DNA of 64,000 nt from Pseudomonas mendocina (GCF_003008615.1 NZ_CP027657.1:4650001-4714000); one strand, 5' to 3'; counted from the stretch's first letter, positions 27,108 through 37,164 are shown. Translations and numbers: made by a program. The notes: generated from the letters alone by a model not told the origin.

Positions 27108-29123
27108 ATGTCCGAGTTTCAGTTGGTGACCCGCTTCAAACCTGCCGGCGATCAGCCCGAGGCGATCCGCCTGATGGTCGAGGGGCTGGAGGCCGGTCTT
27201 TCGCACCAGACCCTGCTCGGCGTGACCGGCTCGGGCAAGACCTTTTCCATTGCCAACGTGATTGCCCAAGTGCAGCGCCCGACCCTGGTGCTGGCGCCGA
27301 ACAAGACCCTGGCCGCTCAGCTCTACGGTGAGTTCAAGGCGTTCTTCCCTAACAACGCCGTGGAGTATTTCGTCTCCTACTACGATTACTACCAGCCCGA
27401 AGCCTACGTGCCGTCGTCCGACACCTTCATTGAGAAGGATGCCTCGATCAATGACCACATCGAGCAGATGCGCCTTTCGGCGACCAAGGCGCTGATCGAG
27501 CGCAAGGACGTGATCGTGGTGTGCACGGTGTCGTCGATCTACGGCCTGGGTAGCCCCGAGGAGTACCTGAAAATGGTGCTGCACCTCGACCGCGGCGACA
27601 AGATGGATCAGCGTGCGCTGCTGCGGCGCCTGGCCGAGCTGCAGTACACGCGCAACGATATGGATTTTGCCCGCGCGACGTTTCGTGTGCGCGGCGATGT
27701 GATCGATGTATTTCCGGCAGAGTCGGATCTGGAGGCCATTCGCGTCGAACTGTTCGATGACGAAGTGGAGAGCATCAGCGCCTTCGATCCTCTGACCGGC
27801 GAGGTGATCCAGAAGTTGCCGCGTTTCACCTTCTACCCCAAGAGCCACTACGTCACCCCGCGCGAAACCCTGCTGGAGGCGGTGGAGCACATCAAGGTCG
27901 AGCTGCAGCAGCGTCTGGAGTACCTGCGTGGGGCGAACAAGCTGGTGGAGGCGCAGCGCCTGGAGCAGCGCACACGCTTCGATCTGGAGATGATCCTCGA
28001 GCTGGGCTACTGCAACGGCATCGAAAACTACTCGCGCTACCTGTCCGGCCGCCCTGCGGGGGCGCCGCCGCCCACTCTGTACGACTACCTGCCGGATGAA
28101 GCGCTGCTGGTGATCGACGAGTCCCACGTCTCGGTGCCGCAGGTCGGGGCCATGTACAAGGGCGACCGCTCGCGCAAGGAAACGCTGGTGGAGTACGGCT
28201 TCCGCCTGCCGTCGGCGCTGGATAACCGGCCAATGCGTTTCGAGGAGTGGGAGGCGGCTTGCCCGCAGACCATTTTCGTTTCCGCCACGCCCGGGCCATA
28301 CGAGGGCGAGCATGCCGGTCGCGTCGTCGAGCAGGTGGTGCGGCCGACTGGCCTGGTCGATCCTGATCTGGAGGTGCGCCCGGCGCGTACCCAGGTCGAT
28401 GATCTGCTCTCGGAGATTCGCTTGCGCGTGGCGGTGGGGGATCGCGTGCTGGTCACCACCCTGACCAAGCGCATGGCCGAGGATCTGACCGATTACCTGG
28501 GTGACCATGACGTCAAGGTGCGTTACCTGCATTCGGACATCGATACGGTGGAGCGGGTCGAGATCATCCGTGATCTTCGTCTCGGCGCCTTTGATGTGCT
28601 GGTGGGTATCAACCTGCTGCGTGAGGGCCTGGACATGCCCGAGGTATCGCTGGTGGCGATCCTCGATGCGGACAAGGAGGGTTTCTTGCGCAGTGAGCGT
28701 TCGCTGATCCAGACCATTGGCCGCGCGGCGCGCAACCTCAATGGCAAGGCGATTCTCTACGCCGACAATATGACTGGCTCGATGCAGCGTGCCATCGGCG
28801 AGACCGAGCGCCGCCGTGCCAAGCAGATCGCCTTCAACGAAGCCAACGGCATCGTGCCCAAGGGCGTGCAGAAAGACGTCAAGGACATTCTCGAAGGCGC
28901 CGTGGTGCCGGGCGCGCGCAGCAACAAGCGCAAGGGCATGGCCAAGGCAGCGGAGGAGAGTGCTCGCTACGAGAACGAACTGCGCTCGCCGAGCGAGATC
29001 ACCAAGCGTATTCGTCAGCTGGAAGAGAAGATGTACGCCCTGGCGCGCGACCTGGAGTTCGAGGCCGCGGCGCAACTGCGCGACGAGATCCAGAAACTGC
29101 GGGATCGGTTGTTGCAGGTGTAA
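27108..29123 (+). CDS. uvrB: Excinuclease ABC subunit B
   Basis: Damage-verifying helicase-like subunit of nucleotide excision repair, 671 aa. Walker A GVTGSGKT at about residues 40-47, the beta-hairpin [12 protein letters not shown] near 93-104, DEAD-type VIDESH near 339, SATP, and helicase motifs [16 protein letters not shown] and QTIGRAARN. The C-terminal UVR domain ([29 protein letters not shown]) binds UvrC. ATG 27108 begins [17 protein letters not shown] as in the family. Confidence 0.98.
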   Translation: MSEFQLVTRFKPAGDQPEAIRLMVEGLEAGLSHQTLLGVTGSGKTFSIANVIAQVQRPTLVLAPNKTLAAQLYGEFKAFFPNNAVEYFVSYYDYYQPEAYVPSSDTFIEKDASINDHIEQMRLSATKALIERKDVIVVCTVSSIYGLGSPEEYLKMVLHLDRGDKMDQRALLRRLAELQYTRNDMDFARATFRVRGDVIDVFPAESDLEAIRVELFDDEVESISAFDPLTGEVIQKLPRFTFYPKSHYVTPRETLLEAVEHIKVELQQRLEYLRGANKLVEAQRLEQRTRFDLEMILELGYCNGIENYSRYLSGRPAGAPPPTLYDYLPDEALLVIDESHVSVPQVGAMYKGDRSRKETLVEYGFRLPSALDNRPMRFEEWEAACPQTIFVSATPGPYEGEHAGRVVEQVVRPTGLVDPDLEVRPARTQVDDLLSEIRLRVAVGDRVLVTTLTKRMAEDLTDYLGDHDVKVRYLHSDIDTVERVEIIRDLRLGAFDVLVGINLLREGLDMPEVSLVAILDADKEGFLRSERSLIQTIGRAARNLNGKAILYADNMTGSMQRAIGETERRRAKQIAFNEANGIVPKGVQKDVKDILEGAVVPGARSNKRKGMAKAAEESARYENELRSPSEITKRIRQLEEKMYALARDLEFEAAAQLRDEIQKLRDRLLQV

Positions 29124-29473
29124 CTAGCGGTAGGAAGCCGATTACCGGATGCATCCGGACTATTGTGGGAGGCGCTTTCGACTCTGGCATCCTGCTTCGT
29201 TCTGCCTCCTGCATCCATGCAGCCGTAGCGGCGATGGTCGCGGCTGAAGCCCCTCCCACGGTTCTACGTGTTCCCGTGCGTGGATCAAGCCTCATCGATC
29301 CATTGCCGCGGCGGATGTAAAACGGCAACCACTCTGCGACTGAATTCGCGGCTGAAGCCGCTCCTACGGATGAGGCGCCGGCGTAGGGTGGATCACGCCT
29401 CATCGATCCATCGCCTCGGTGGAGGCGAAAACGGCATCCACCCTACGACAGGGCGGCGTATCTCTGTCAGGAC
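29124..29473. repeat. Repeat-filled gap between uvrB and emrB
   Basis: 350 bp between converging genes, no gene. It holds a CCGGATGCATCCGG palindrome (29145 on); REP-like elements at 29164, 29238-29261 and 29345-29369 (GCGGCTGAAGCC core); a 23-bp direct repeat with one change, TGGATCAAGCCTCATCGATC (29281) and TGGATCACGCCTCATCGATC (29389); and an inverted pair GTAGGGTGGA / TCCACCCTAC at 29383 and 29446. At least two repeat families are nested here. Confidence 0.8.
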
Positions 29474-31027
29474 TCAATGCGCCGCGCCACCGCCCGCCAT
29501 GTTCTGCGGCAGCTTTCGCGTCAGCAGGATCGCCAGCATGCTCACCGCCAGGGCGATGCCGATGAAGTGGAAGGCATCGTTGTAAGCCATGATGATCGCT
29601 TGCTCATGGACGATCTGGCTGAGCTTGGCCAGGGCCGCCTGCTCGCTGCCCAGTGTCTGCGTCAGCAGGTGCAGGCGTTCCTCTACCTGCGGGTTGGTTG
29701 GCACGATGGATTCGCGCAGATAGTCGAAATAGACCTTGGCGCGGGCATCCAGCAGGGTGGCCAGCAGGGCGATACCGATGGCTCCACCCAGGTTGCGCAG
29801 GATGTTGAACAGGCTGGAGGCCGAGCCGGCATCCTGCGGCAGGATGTAGGCCGTGGCGATCAGCGACACGGTGACCATCACCAGCGGCTGGCCGAGTGCT
29901 CGCACGATCTGGATATGGTTGAACTGCGGGCCGGCGAAGTCCGGGTTGAGCACGCCGGAGAAGAAACTCGCCGCGCCGAACAGGGCGAAGCCCAGGGCGC
30001 ACAGCCATTTTGGCGAGATGATCTTCATCAGCTTGGGCACCAGCGGGATCAGGAACAGCTGCGGCACGCCCATCCACATGATCACTTCACCGATCTGCAT
30101 CGCGTTGTAGCCCTGGATCTGTGCCAGGTACAGCGGCAGCACATAGATCGAACCGTACAGCCCGACGCCGAGGCCCAGGCTGGAAATGCTGGCCAGGCCG
30201 AAGTTGCGCTCACGCAGTACGCCGAGGTTGATCAGCGGGTTGGGGCGGGATATCTGCAGGATGACGAACAGGATCAGGCTGACCAATGCCACGCTGCCCA
30301 GCCCGACGATCAGTTGCGATTCCAGCCAGTCCTTGCGATGACCTTCTTCGAGAAAAACCTGCAGACAACCCAAGCCCATACCCAGAGTGACGATGCCTGC
30401 GTAATCGGTGGTCTTCAGCAGCTCCCAGTGCGGCGCCTTCTTCTCCAGGCCATAGAGCAGACCGGCGATCATCAGCAGGCCAGGCGGCACGTTGATGTAG
30501 AAAATGTACTCCCAGCCCCAGTTCTCGGTCAGCCAGCCACCGAGTGTTGGGCCGATGGAGGGGGCGAAGGTGGCGGTGATGGCGAACAGTGCCATGCCCT
30601 TGGCCCGGTGGTGCTCGGGGAGCTTGATCAGCGTCATGGTGAACGCCAGCGGGATCAGCGCGCCGCCGGTGAAGCCCTGCAGCGCGCGGAACACGATCAT
30701 GCTTTCCAGGCTCCAGGCGAGGGAGCACAGCAGCGAGGCGATCAGAAAGCCCACCGACACCCATACGGCCAGGCGGCGTGCCGAGAGCAACTGCACCAGC
30801 CAGGCGGTCAGCGGGATCATGATGATCTCGGCCACCAGGTAGGACGTGGAAATCCACGAGCCTTCCTCAAGCGTTGCGGACAGCGCGCCCTGGATGTCCT
30901 TCAGCGAGGAGTTGGTGATCTGGATATCCAGCACCGCCATGAAGGCGCCGAGCATGGCGCTCATCACGGCGATCCAGTCGCGGCGGCTGGGTTCCGCCGT
31001 CGGGCGGATCAGCGCATCACCCACCAT
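29474..31027 (-). CDS. emrB: DHA2-family MFS efflux transporter (EmrB-like)
   Basis: Inner-membrane proton-driven drug exporter of 517 aa with 14 predicted helices. MSAMLGAFMAVLDIQITNSSLKDIQGALSAT is helix 1 with the conserved D-x-T/I-I-V-N variant; EEGSWISTSYLVAE starts helix 2; FRALQGFTGGALIPLAFT is motif C-like; IGPTLGGWLTENWGWEYIFYINVPPG is the DHA2 signature near 150. It overlaps emrA by 11 bp, so the pair is co-translated and would act with an outer-membrane channel from elsewhere. Drugs transported are unknown. Confidence 0.92.
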   Translation of the reverse strand: MVGDALIRPTAEPSRRDWIAVMSAMLGAFMAVLDIQITNSSLKDIQGALSATLEEGSWISTSYLVAEIIMIPLTAWLVQLLSARRLAVWVSVGFLIASLLCSLAWSLESMIVFRALQGFTGGALIPLAFTMTLIKLPEHHRAKGMALFAITATFAPSIGPTLGGWLTENWGWEYIFYINVPPGLLMIAGLLYGLEKKAPHWELLKTTDYAGIVTLGMGLGCLQVFLEEGHRKDWLESQLIVGLGSVALVSLILFVILQISRPNPLINLGVLRERNFGLASISSLGLGVGLYGSIYVLPLYLAQIQGYNAMQIGEVIMWMGVPQLFLIPLVPKLMKIISPKWLCALGFALFGAASFFSGVLNPDFAGPQFNHIQIVRALGQPLVMVTVSLIATAYILPQDAGSASSLFNILRNLGGAIGIALLATLLDARAKVYFDYLRESIVPTNPQVEERLHLLTQTLGSEQAALAKLSQIVHEQAIIMAYNDAFHFIGIALAVSMLAILLTRKLPQNMAGGGAAH

Positions 31028-32066
31028 GGCTATCGTCGCTGCGCAGATCCACGGTGACCTCCACCGACATGCCGGGGCGGATCAGCCCGCGCAACGGGTT
31101 GTCAGCGGCGAAGGTCAGCTTGACCGGGATGCGCTGCACCACCTTGGTGAAGTTGCCGGTGGCGTTGTCTGGCGGCAGCAGGCTGAACTGCGCGCCGGAG
31201 GCGGCGAACAGGCTGTCGATGCGGCCTTCGATAGGCGTGTCCGGATAGCTGTCGAACAGCAGCTCGGCTTTCTGCCCCGGGCGCATGCGGCCGATCTGGG
31301 TTTCCTTGAAGTTGGCCTGGATCCAGATGTCCTGATCCGGCACCAGCGACAGCAGGTAGGCGCCGCTCTGTACCACCTGGCCTTCGCGTGCCGAGCGCTG
31401 GCCGACTAGGCCGCTGATCGGCGCATGAATCTGCGTGCGCGAGAGGTTGAGGTCGGCTTGTTCCAGGTCGGCCTGGGAGGAGAGGATCAGCGCGTCCAGG
31501 CGCTTGAGTTCGGCTTCAAGGCTGGCGACTTGTTGGCGTTGCGCCTGCAGGTCGGCCTGCGCCTTGGCTACCTGCGAGCGGGCCACGCGGTTGTCGGCGG
31601 CCAGGGTGGTGACGCGCTCCTCGGAGACATAACCCGGCTTGCGCAGGGTCTGGGCGCGGCCCAGGTCGAGCTTGGCGCGCTCGAGGGTGGCCTGGCTGGC
31701 AGAAACGTCGGCCTGGCTGGCGGCGATCAGGCTGGCCTGCTGGTCAAGCTTGCTCTGCGCTTGTGTGCGCTCGGCCTGATGGGTTTCCAGTGCGGCGAGG
31801 GCGCGTTGGCGGGCCAGGCGGAAATCGGCGTCTTCCAGTACTGCCAGGAGCTGGCCGGCTTCTACATGCTGGTTGTCGCGCACCAGCACTTTTTCGATGC
31901 GCGCATTCAACTGGCTGGAGACCCGAGTGATCTCGCCCTGCACATAAGCGTTGTCGGTACTTTCATGGTAGCGACCGACCAGCAGCCAATGGGCGAGCAG
32001 GGCGCCGGCAATCAGCACCAGCAGGATCACGAAGACGAAAAGGCGACGTTGCAGTTTGGCAGGCAT
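31017..32066 (-). CDS. emrA: HlyD/EmrA-family membrane fusion protein
   Basis: Periplasmic adaptor of 349 aa. One N-terminal membrane helix (LFVFVILLVLIAGALLAHWLLV, about 9-30), then ESTDNAYVQGEITRVSSQLNARIEKVLVRDNQHVEAGQLLAVLE, the barrel-sandwich part typical of EmrA. A long coiled-coil hairpin rich in Ala/Gln/Leu covers about 90-205, and HAPISGLVGQRSAREGQVVQSG closes the lipoyl half. It should link EmrB to a TolC-type channel. Divergent from a LysR gene that probably controls it. Confidence 0.92.
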   Translation of the reverse strand: MPAKLQRRLFVFVILLVLIAGALLAHWLLVGRYHESTDNAYVQGEITRVSSQLNARIEKVLVRDNQHVEAGQLLAVLEDADFRLARQRALAALETHQAERTQAQSKLDQQASLIAASQADVSASQATLERAKLDLGRAQTLRKPGYVSEERVTTLAADNRVARSQVAKAQADLQAQRQQVASLEAELKRLDALILSSQADLEQADLNLSRTQIHAPISGLVGQRSAREGQVVQSGAYLLSLVPDQDIWIQANFKETQIGRMRPGQKAELLFDSYPDTPIEGRIDSLFAASGAQFSLLPPDNATGNFTKVVQRIPVKLTFAADNPLRGLIRPGMSVEVTVDLRSDDSHGG

Positions 32067-32173
32067 GCTTGAGGCTCGAGATGCGGCAAGGAAATGTAAG
32101 TAAATTTAACAGTGTTCCCTTTGCGCTAGTAGACTCTAGGCCTGGCATGCTTTGTTGCGTATGAGGAACAATC

Positions 32174-33094
32174 ATGGGGCTGGATGATGCTTTGATTTTT
32201 ACCCGGGTAGTGGATTGCCACAGTTTCACGCAGGCCGCGACCAGCCTGGGTATGCAGAAGTCGACGGTGAGTCGGCGTATCGCACTGCTTGAGGAGCGCC
32301 TGGGCGTGCGTCTGCTCAATCGCACCACGCGCAAGTTGCGCCTCACCGAAGTCGGCCAGGCTTATTACGAGCGCTGCCGGCAGATCATGCTCGACTTCGC
32401 CGAGGCCGAGCAGGCGGTGATGCAGCTGCAACGCGAACCCTCCGGGCTGCTGCGCATTACTTCGCCGATCGAGTTCGGTCAGTTGTTTCTCGGGCGTGTG
32501 CTGGGTGAGTTCATGCGCCAGTACCCGCAGATCGACGCCGAGGTGGAGTTGACCTCGCGCTTGGTGGATCCGCTGGAGGAGGGCGTGGATATCGCCATCC
32601 AGGTCGGCCAACCGCAAGATTCCACCCTGATCGCGCGCAAGCTGTTCGAAAGCGGTCGACGATTGTGTGCAAGCCCTGCGTACCTCGCGGCGCACGGTAC
32701 GCCGCGTAGCGTCGCCGAACTGGAGGGGCATCGGGCGATACTGTTGCAGCACGACGCGCCGCGCTACTGGCCGTTGCTGGGCGAGCACCTGCCGTGTCAG
32801 CGGGTGATGACCTGCAACAACATCACCTTTGCCCGTGAGGCGACGCTGGCGGGCGCCGGGATTTCCGGGTTGCCGGTGATGATCAGCGAAGAGGCGGTGC
32901 GCAGCGGCCGCCTGGTCGAGCTGTTGCCCGAGGCACGCTTGCCGGTAGGCGAGGTGTATGCCATCTACCCGTCGCGGCGCTTCCAGGCGATGAAGGTCAA
33001 GACTTTCCTCGACTTCCTCATCGCCAGCTTGCCGATCACCCGTGGCGGGTTGCTGGAGCCAGGGGCCGCCGGCCTGCTAACATCGCCCGCTTGA
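32174..33094 (+). CDS. LysR-family regulator next to emrAB
   Basis: DNA-binding regulator of 306 aa. Winged HTH at residues 4-62 (DALIFTRVVDCHSFTQAATSLGMQKSTVSRRIALLEERLGVRLLNRTTRKLRLTEVG); the effector domain starts near 90 (GLLRITSPIEFGQLFLGRVL). Divergent from emrAB with a 107-bp gap, the usual position for a regulator of the pump. The effector is unknown. gltX follows 33 bp downstream but is unlikely to be its functional partner. ATG start; site GAGGAA. Confidence 0.9.
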   Translation: MGLDDALIFTRVVDCHSFTQAATSLGMQKSTVSRRIALLEERLGVRLLNRTTRKLRLTEVGQAYYERCRQIMLDFAEAEQAVMQLQREPSGLLRITSPIEFGQLFLGRVLGEFMRQYPQIDAEVELTSRLVDPLEEGVDIAIQVGQPQDSTLIARKLFESGRRLCASPAYLAAHGTPRSVAELEGHRAILLQHDAPRYWPLLGEHLPCQRVMTCNNITFAREATLAGAGISGLPVMISEEAVRSGRLVELLPEARLPVGEVYAIYPSRRFQAMKVKTFLDFLIASLPITRGGLLEPGAAGLLTSPA

Positions 33095-33127
33095 TTCAAA
33101 CCTCGTGTCTTCCATCCGAGAGCATTC

Positions 33128-34609
33128 ATGACCACCGTTCGTACCCGTATCGCGCCATCGCCAACCGGCGACCCCCATGTCGGCACCGCCTATATCGCGT
33201 TGTTCAACCTGTGTTTTGCCCGTCAGCATGGTGGCCAGTTCATCCTGCGCATCGAGGACACCGACCAGGTTCGTTCCACGCGTGAGTCCGAACAGCAGAT
33301 TTTCGACGCGCTGCGTTGGCTGGGTATCGAATGGGACGAAGGCCCGGACGTTGGCGGCCCGCACGGCCCGTACCGGCAGAGTGAGCGTGGCGAGATCTAC
33401 AAGAAGTACTCCGATGAGCTGGTCGGCAAGGGCCATGCCTTCCCGTGCTTCTGTTCCGCCGAGCGCCTCGATGAGGTGCGCGCGCAGCAGATGGCCAACA
33501 AGGAAACCCCGCGTTACGACGGCCATTGCATGCATCTGGAGCCGGCCGAGGCGCAGCGCCGCATCGCCGCTGGCGAATCGCACGTGGTGCGCATGAAGGT
33601 GCCGGGCGAGGGCGTCTGCGTGGTGCCGGACATGCTGCGTGGCGATGTCGAGATCCCGTGGGATCGCATGGACATGCAGGTGCTGATGAAGGCCGACGGC
33701 CTGCCGACCTACTTCCTGGCCAACGTGGTTGACGATCACCTGATGGGCATCACCCATGTGCTGCGCGGTGAGGAATGGCTGCCGTCGGCGCCCAAGCTGA
33801 TCAAGCTCTACGAATACTTCGGTTGGGAGCAGCCGGCGCTGTGCTACATGCCGCTGTTGCGCAATCCGGACAAGAGCAAACTGTCCAAGCGCAAGAACCC
33901 CACCAGCATCACCTTCTACGAGCGTATGGGCTACCTGCCGCAGGCCATGCTCAACTACCTGGGGCGCATGGGCTGGTCGATGCCGGACGAGCGCGAGAAG
34001 TTTTCGCTGGCCGAGATGATCGAACACTTCGACATCAACCGTGTGTCGCTGGGCGGGCCGATTTTCGATCTGGAGAAGCTGTCCTGGCTCAATGGCCAGT
34101 GGCTGCGTGAGCTGCCTGTGGAAACCTTCGCTGCCGAAGTGCAGAAGTGGGCGCTCAATCCTGAATACCTGATGAAGATCGCACCGCACGTGCAGGGCAG
34201 GGTGGAAACCTTCAGCCAGATCGCACCGCTGGCCGGTTTCTTCTTCTCTGGTGGCCTCAACCTGGACGCCAAGCTGTTCGAGCACAAGAAGCTCTCTGCT
34301 GATCAGGTGCGCCAGTTGATGCAGCTGATTCTGTGGAAACTCGAATCGTTGCGTCAGTGGGAAAAGGAGCGCATCACCGGTTGCATTCAGGCCGTGGTCG
34401 AGCATCTGGAGCTGAAACTGCGTGATGCCATGCCGCTGATGTTTGCCGCCATCACCGGCCAGGCCAGCTCGGTATCGGTACTCGATGCCATGGAAATCCT
34501 TGGCCCGGATCTGACCCGCTTCCGCCTACGCCAGGCGCTTGAGCTGCTCGGCGGCACCTCGAAGAAAGAGGCCAAGGAGTGGGAGAAGCTGCTGGCGAGC
34601 ATCGGCTAA
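33128..34609 (+). CDS. gltX: Glutamyl-tRNA synthetase
   Basis: Class I aminoacyl-tRNA synthetase of 493 aa charging tRNA-Glu. The HIGH-type motif is [18 protein letters not shown] (about 10-27), the KMSKS-type motif is KLSKRKNP near 257, and the C-terminal anticodon-binding domain ends [20 protein letters not shown]. The start ATG has GAGAGCATTC upstream. Three tRNA-Glu genes, its substrate, lie directly downstream. Confidence 0.98.
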   Translation: MTTVRTRIAPSPTGDPHVGTAYIALFNLCFARQHGGQFILRIEDTDQVRSTRESEQQIFDALRWLGIEWDEGPDVGGPHGPYRQSERGEIYKKYSDELVGKGHAFPCFCSAERLDEVRAQQMANKETPRYDGHCMHLEPAEAQRRIAAGESHVVRMKVPGEGVCVVPDMLRGDVEIPWDRMDMQVLMKADGLPTYFLANVVDDHLMGITHVLRGEEWLPSAPKLIKLYEYFGWEQPALCYMPLLRNPDKSKLSKRKNPTSITFYERMGYLPQAMLNYLGRMGWSMPDEREKFSLAEMIEHFDINRVSLGGPIFDLEKLSWLNGQWLRELPVETFAAEVQKWALNPEYLMKIAPHVQGRVETFSQIAPLAGFFFSGGLNLDAKLFEHKKLSADQVRQLMQLILWKLESLRQWEKERITGCIQAVVEHLELKLRDAMPLMFAAITGQASSVSVLDAMEILGPDLTRFRLRQALELLGGTSKKEAKEWEKLLASIG

Positions 34610-34624
34610 GTCGAGGCGTGCAAC

Positions 34625-34690
34625 TGTGGGAGGGGCTTTAGCCGCGATGATTTGATTTTGTCGCCGCTGAAGCGCCTCCCACGGTTGCAG
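34625..34690. repeat. REP-like inverted pair after gltX
   Basis: TGTGGGAGGGGCTTTAGCCG and, about 35 bp on, CCGCTGAAGCGCCTCCCACGG face each other. Same family as the elements at 25425 and 29238. The pair may also end gltX transcripts. Confidence 0.75.
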
Positions 34691-34763
34691 CTAACTCTCC
34701 ACGGGTGAGACTCTAAGTAATTGTTCTAGTGGCAAAAAATTTGGGCTGACAGGAAAAATGTTG

Positions 34764-34810
34764 TTGACAGCCAATCGGGGCGCTCTTAACATGCGCCCCG
34801 TCCTCGAGAT
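34764..34810 (+). promoter_or_regulatory. Strong promoter of the tRNA array
   Basis: Perfect -35 TTGACA (34764-34769), 17-bp spacer, -10 TAACAT (34787-34792), then a GC-rich discriminator GCGCCCCG. A GC-rich discriminator is typical of stable-RNA promoters under stringent control (known from E. coli). The first tRNA begins about 18 bp after the -10. Confidence 0.85.
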
Positions 34811-34886
<76 letters not shown>

Positions 34887-34946
34887 ATCTCGGCTCCTTC
34901 GGGAGTGCCAGAATCGATGTGAGTCGATTCACGATCAGGGTCTTGC

Positions 34947-35022
34947 GTCCCCTTCGTCTAGTGGCCTAGGACACCGCCCTTTCACGGCGGTAACAGGGGT
35001 TCGAGTCCCCTAGGGGACGCCA
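34947..35022 (+). tRNA. tRNA-Glu (TTC), copy 1
   Basis: 76 nt with CCA; acceptor GTCCCCT / AGGGGAC, anticodon stem CCGCC / GGCGG around CTTTCAC (TTC), T arm GGGTTCGAGTCCC. Confidence 0.97.
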
Positions 35023-35070
35023 CTATTTCCAGCCGCAGCGCTCAGGCGTTGCAGCCGACCGCAAGGTTTC

Positions 35071-35146
<76 letters not shown>

Positions 35147-35194
35147 AACACTGACAAGGCCAGCTTAGTGCTGGCCTTGTTCTTCGAAGGTTTT

Positions 35195-35270
35195 GTCCCC
35201 TTCGTCTAGTGGCCTAGGACACCGCCCTTTCACGGCGGTAACAGGGGTTCGAGTCCCCTAGGGGACGCCA
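35195..35270 (+). tRNA. tRNA-Glu (TTC), copy 2
   Basis: Identical over its whole length to the copy at 34947. The 48-nt spacer before it forms an 11-bp hairpin (35154-35180). Confidence 0.97.
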
Positions 35271-35317
35271 TATTCCAGTCGCAGCGCGCAGGCGTTGCGA
35301 GCCGACCGCAAGGTTTC

Positions 35318-35393
<76 letters not shown>

Positions 35394-35441
35394 ATCACAC
35401 ACAAGGCCAGCCTAGCGCTGGCCTTGTCGTTCGAAGGTTTC

Positions 35442-35517
35442 GTCCCCTTCGTCTAGTGGCCTAGGACACCGCCCTTTCACGGCGGTAACAGGGGTTCGAG
35501 TCCCCTAGGGGACGCCA
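35442..35517 (+). tRNA. tRNA-Glu (TTC), copy 3
   Basis: Identical to copies 1 and 2. A hairpin with the same 11-bp stem (35401-35427) stands in the spacer before it. Confidence 0.97.
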
Positions 35518-35544
35518 TTTTTCTTGCCGCATTTGCGGAACCAG

Positions 35545-35574
35545 GGGCTGCTTCTTCGGAAGTGGCCCTTTTTT
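35545..35574 (+). terminator. Terminator of the tRNA array
   Basis: GGGCTGCTTC / GAAGTGGCCC pairs over 10 bp (two G-U) with a TTCG loop and is followed by six T. Confidence 0.88.
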
Positions 35575-35705
35575 ATTGCCCGTCGTTTCTGCTGGCTGCT
35601 GCCGATGATGCCAGTGCTGCTTCTGTGTCGTTCGTGGCATGTAGCCGCCGCTTTCATATTGAAGTGCTGGCTTTATTCGGGGCTGGCTGACGCTTGGGAG
35701 TCGTC

Positions 35706-35733
35706 TTGTCTTTTAATATGATGAATGTAATAT
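35706..35733 (+). promoter_or_regulatory. Promoter of the tetR gene
   Basis: TTGTCT and TAATAT (35728-35733) are 16 bp apart and lie 28 bp before the tetR start. The -10 lies inside the palindrome listed next. Confidence 0.6.
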
Positions 35734-35747
35734 TGTATTCATCATAT
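35716..35747. promoter_or_regulatory. Palindromic operator of the TetR regulator
   Basis: Arms ATATGATGAAT (35716-35726) and ATTCATCATAT (35737-35747) are perfect reverse complements around 10 bp with a symmetric AATATT core. The dyad covers the -10 and start of transcription of the adjacent tetR gene, so negative autoregulation is the simple reading. Confidence 0.75.
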
Positions 35748-35761
35748 GAAGGGGCAATGCC

Positions 35762-36301
35762 ATGAGTGAGCGCAAGGCTGAAACTCGTCAACGCATTCTT
35801 GAGGCTGCTAGTGGCCTGCTTGTGGAGCGCGGGCCCGCTGATCCGGCTGTAGCGGAGGTGATGGCTGCCGCTGGACTGACGGTCGGTGGCTTCTATGCAC
35901 ACTTTGCCAGCAAGGATGCCCTGATGCTGGAGGCCTTCCGCCAGCTATTGGGGCGCCGCCGTGATCGCCTTGCCGCGGTCGACGCAGGTCTCAATGGTGT
36001 GGAGCGCCGGGCGTTGCTGGCGGCGTTCTATCTGTCGCGCAAACACCGCGATGCACTCGATGAGCGCTGCCCCGTACCCAGCTCTATAGGTGAGATCGAG
36101 CGCTTGCCGGAGGGCTTTCGCCAGGCGCTTGCAGAACATGTTCAGTTGCTGGCTGCACAAATGAGTGAGGCACCGGAGGAGGCTGACATCGCGTTGGCTG
36201 ATCTGGCTTTGATGGTGGGTGGCCTGGCTTTGGCCAGGGCGTTGGGGCCAGGTGAGCTGTCCGATCGCCTGCTGCGTTCTGCCAAGTCGGCGATCAAGTG
36301 A
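35762..36301 (+). CDS. TetR-family transcriptional regulator
   Basis: Regulator of 179 aa. The HTH covers residues 8-55: RQRILEAASGLLVERG, then VAEVMAAAGLTVGGFYAHFASKDALMLEAF, the TetR signature with GLTVGGFYAHF as the recognition region. The C-terminal domain (about 70-179) is helical and binds an unknown ligand. The gene order tetR then alpha/beta hydrolase, 23 bp apart, suggests one operon in which the hydrolase is a target. Site AAGGGGC before ATG. Confidence 0.92.
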   Translation: MSERKAETRQRILEAASGLLVERGPADPAVAEVMAAAGLTVGGFYAHFASKDALMLEAFRQLLGRRRDRLAAVDAGLNGVERRALLAAFYLSRKHRDALDERCPVPSSIGEIERLPEGFRQALAEHVQLLAAQMSEAPEEADIALADLALMVGGLALARALGPGELSDRLLRSAKSAIK

Positions 36302-36324
36302 AATCAGGCGCGTAGGAGAGTGCG

Positions 36325-37164
36325 ATGAACCAGATGATCTGGGTGCGTGGTGTCAATGCGGCATTGGGGCGACTGGCCCCGCAAATGTTGGCGGGCCGTT
36401 TGCGTGAGCGCTTCATGACGCCGCGCAGCTTGCCACCTCGGGACTGGGAGCTGCCGCTGCTGGCCAGTGCCGAGCGTATTACGTTGCGCTTCGGCCTGTC
36501 GGCGCTGCGTTGGGGGAGTGGCCCCACCGTGTTGTTGATGCATGGCTGGGAGGGGCGGCCGACGCAATTCGCAAGGCTGATCAGTGGCCTGGTGGAGGCC
36601 GGCTATGGCGTGGTCGCACTGGATGCGCCAGCGCATGGTCGATCGCCGGGGCGAGAGGCGAATGTGGTGTTGTTCGCCAGGGCGCTGCTGGAAGCTGCTA
36701 GCGAGTTGCCGCCGTTGCATGCGGTCATCGGTCACTCCATGGGCGGAGCCAGTGCATTGCTGGCGACGCAGATGGGGCTGCGTACTGAAACATTGGTATG
36801 TATTTCAGCACCGAGCAGGATTCTCACCATGCTGCGCGGTTTCGCCCGTTTCATGGGGTTGCCGGATCGGGCGCGTGCGCATTTCATCAGCCAGGTGGAG
36901 CGCACGGCAGGAATTCCGGCCGCACATCTCGACGTGCAGCGCTATCAACTGCAGTTGCCGGGTTTGATCGTACATGCCGAAGATGATCCGCTGGTGCCGG
37001 TGGGCGAGGCGGAGCTGATTCACCGGGCCTGGCTCGATAGCCAGCTGTTACGCCTGCCCACAGGTGGTCATCAGCGTCTACTCGGTGACGCTCAGGTTCT
37101 GCAGGCGGTGCTCGCTCTGCTCGGCGAGGTGCGTCAGGCGTCGTCGAGGGCGCTGGCTTCGTAG
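36325..37164 (+). CDS. Alpha/beta hydrolase
   Basis: Hydrolase of 279 aa, likely an esterase. VLLMHGWEGRPTQFARLI (about 71-88) holds the oxyanion HGW element, the nucleophile elbow is GHSMGGASALLAT near 138-150, the acid Asp lies in VHAEDDPLVPVGEAE near 214-219, and the base His in LPTGGHQRLLGD near 244. Substrate unknown. Its last 31 bp overlap the end of the convergent GGDEF gene. Probably cotranscribed with tetR. Confidence 0.88.
   Translation: MNQMIWVRGVNAALGRLAPQMLAGRLRERFMTPRSLPPRDWELPLLASAERITLRFGLSALRWGSGPTVLLMHGWEGRPTQFARLISGLVEAGYGVVALDAPAHGRSPGREANVVLFARALLEAASELPPLHAVIGHSMGGASALLATQMGLRTETLVCISAPSRILTMLRGFARFMGLPDRARAHFISQVERTAGIPAAHLDVQRYQLQLPGLIVHAEDDPLVPVGEAELIHRAWLDSQLLRLPTGGHQRLLGDAQVLQAVLALLGEVRQASSRALAS

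Noticed and set aside
27027..29075. 682-codon frame opposite uvrB
   Set aside because: High-GC antisense shadow of uvrB; the composition (His/Arg/Gln-rich) is not protein-like.
35524..35721. 65-codon frame after the tRNA array
   Set aside because: It includes the array terminator and lies before the tetR promoter; no ribosome site.
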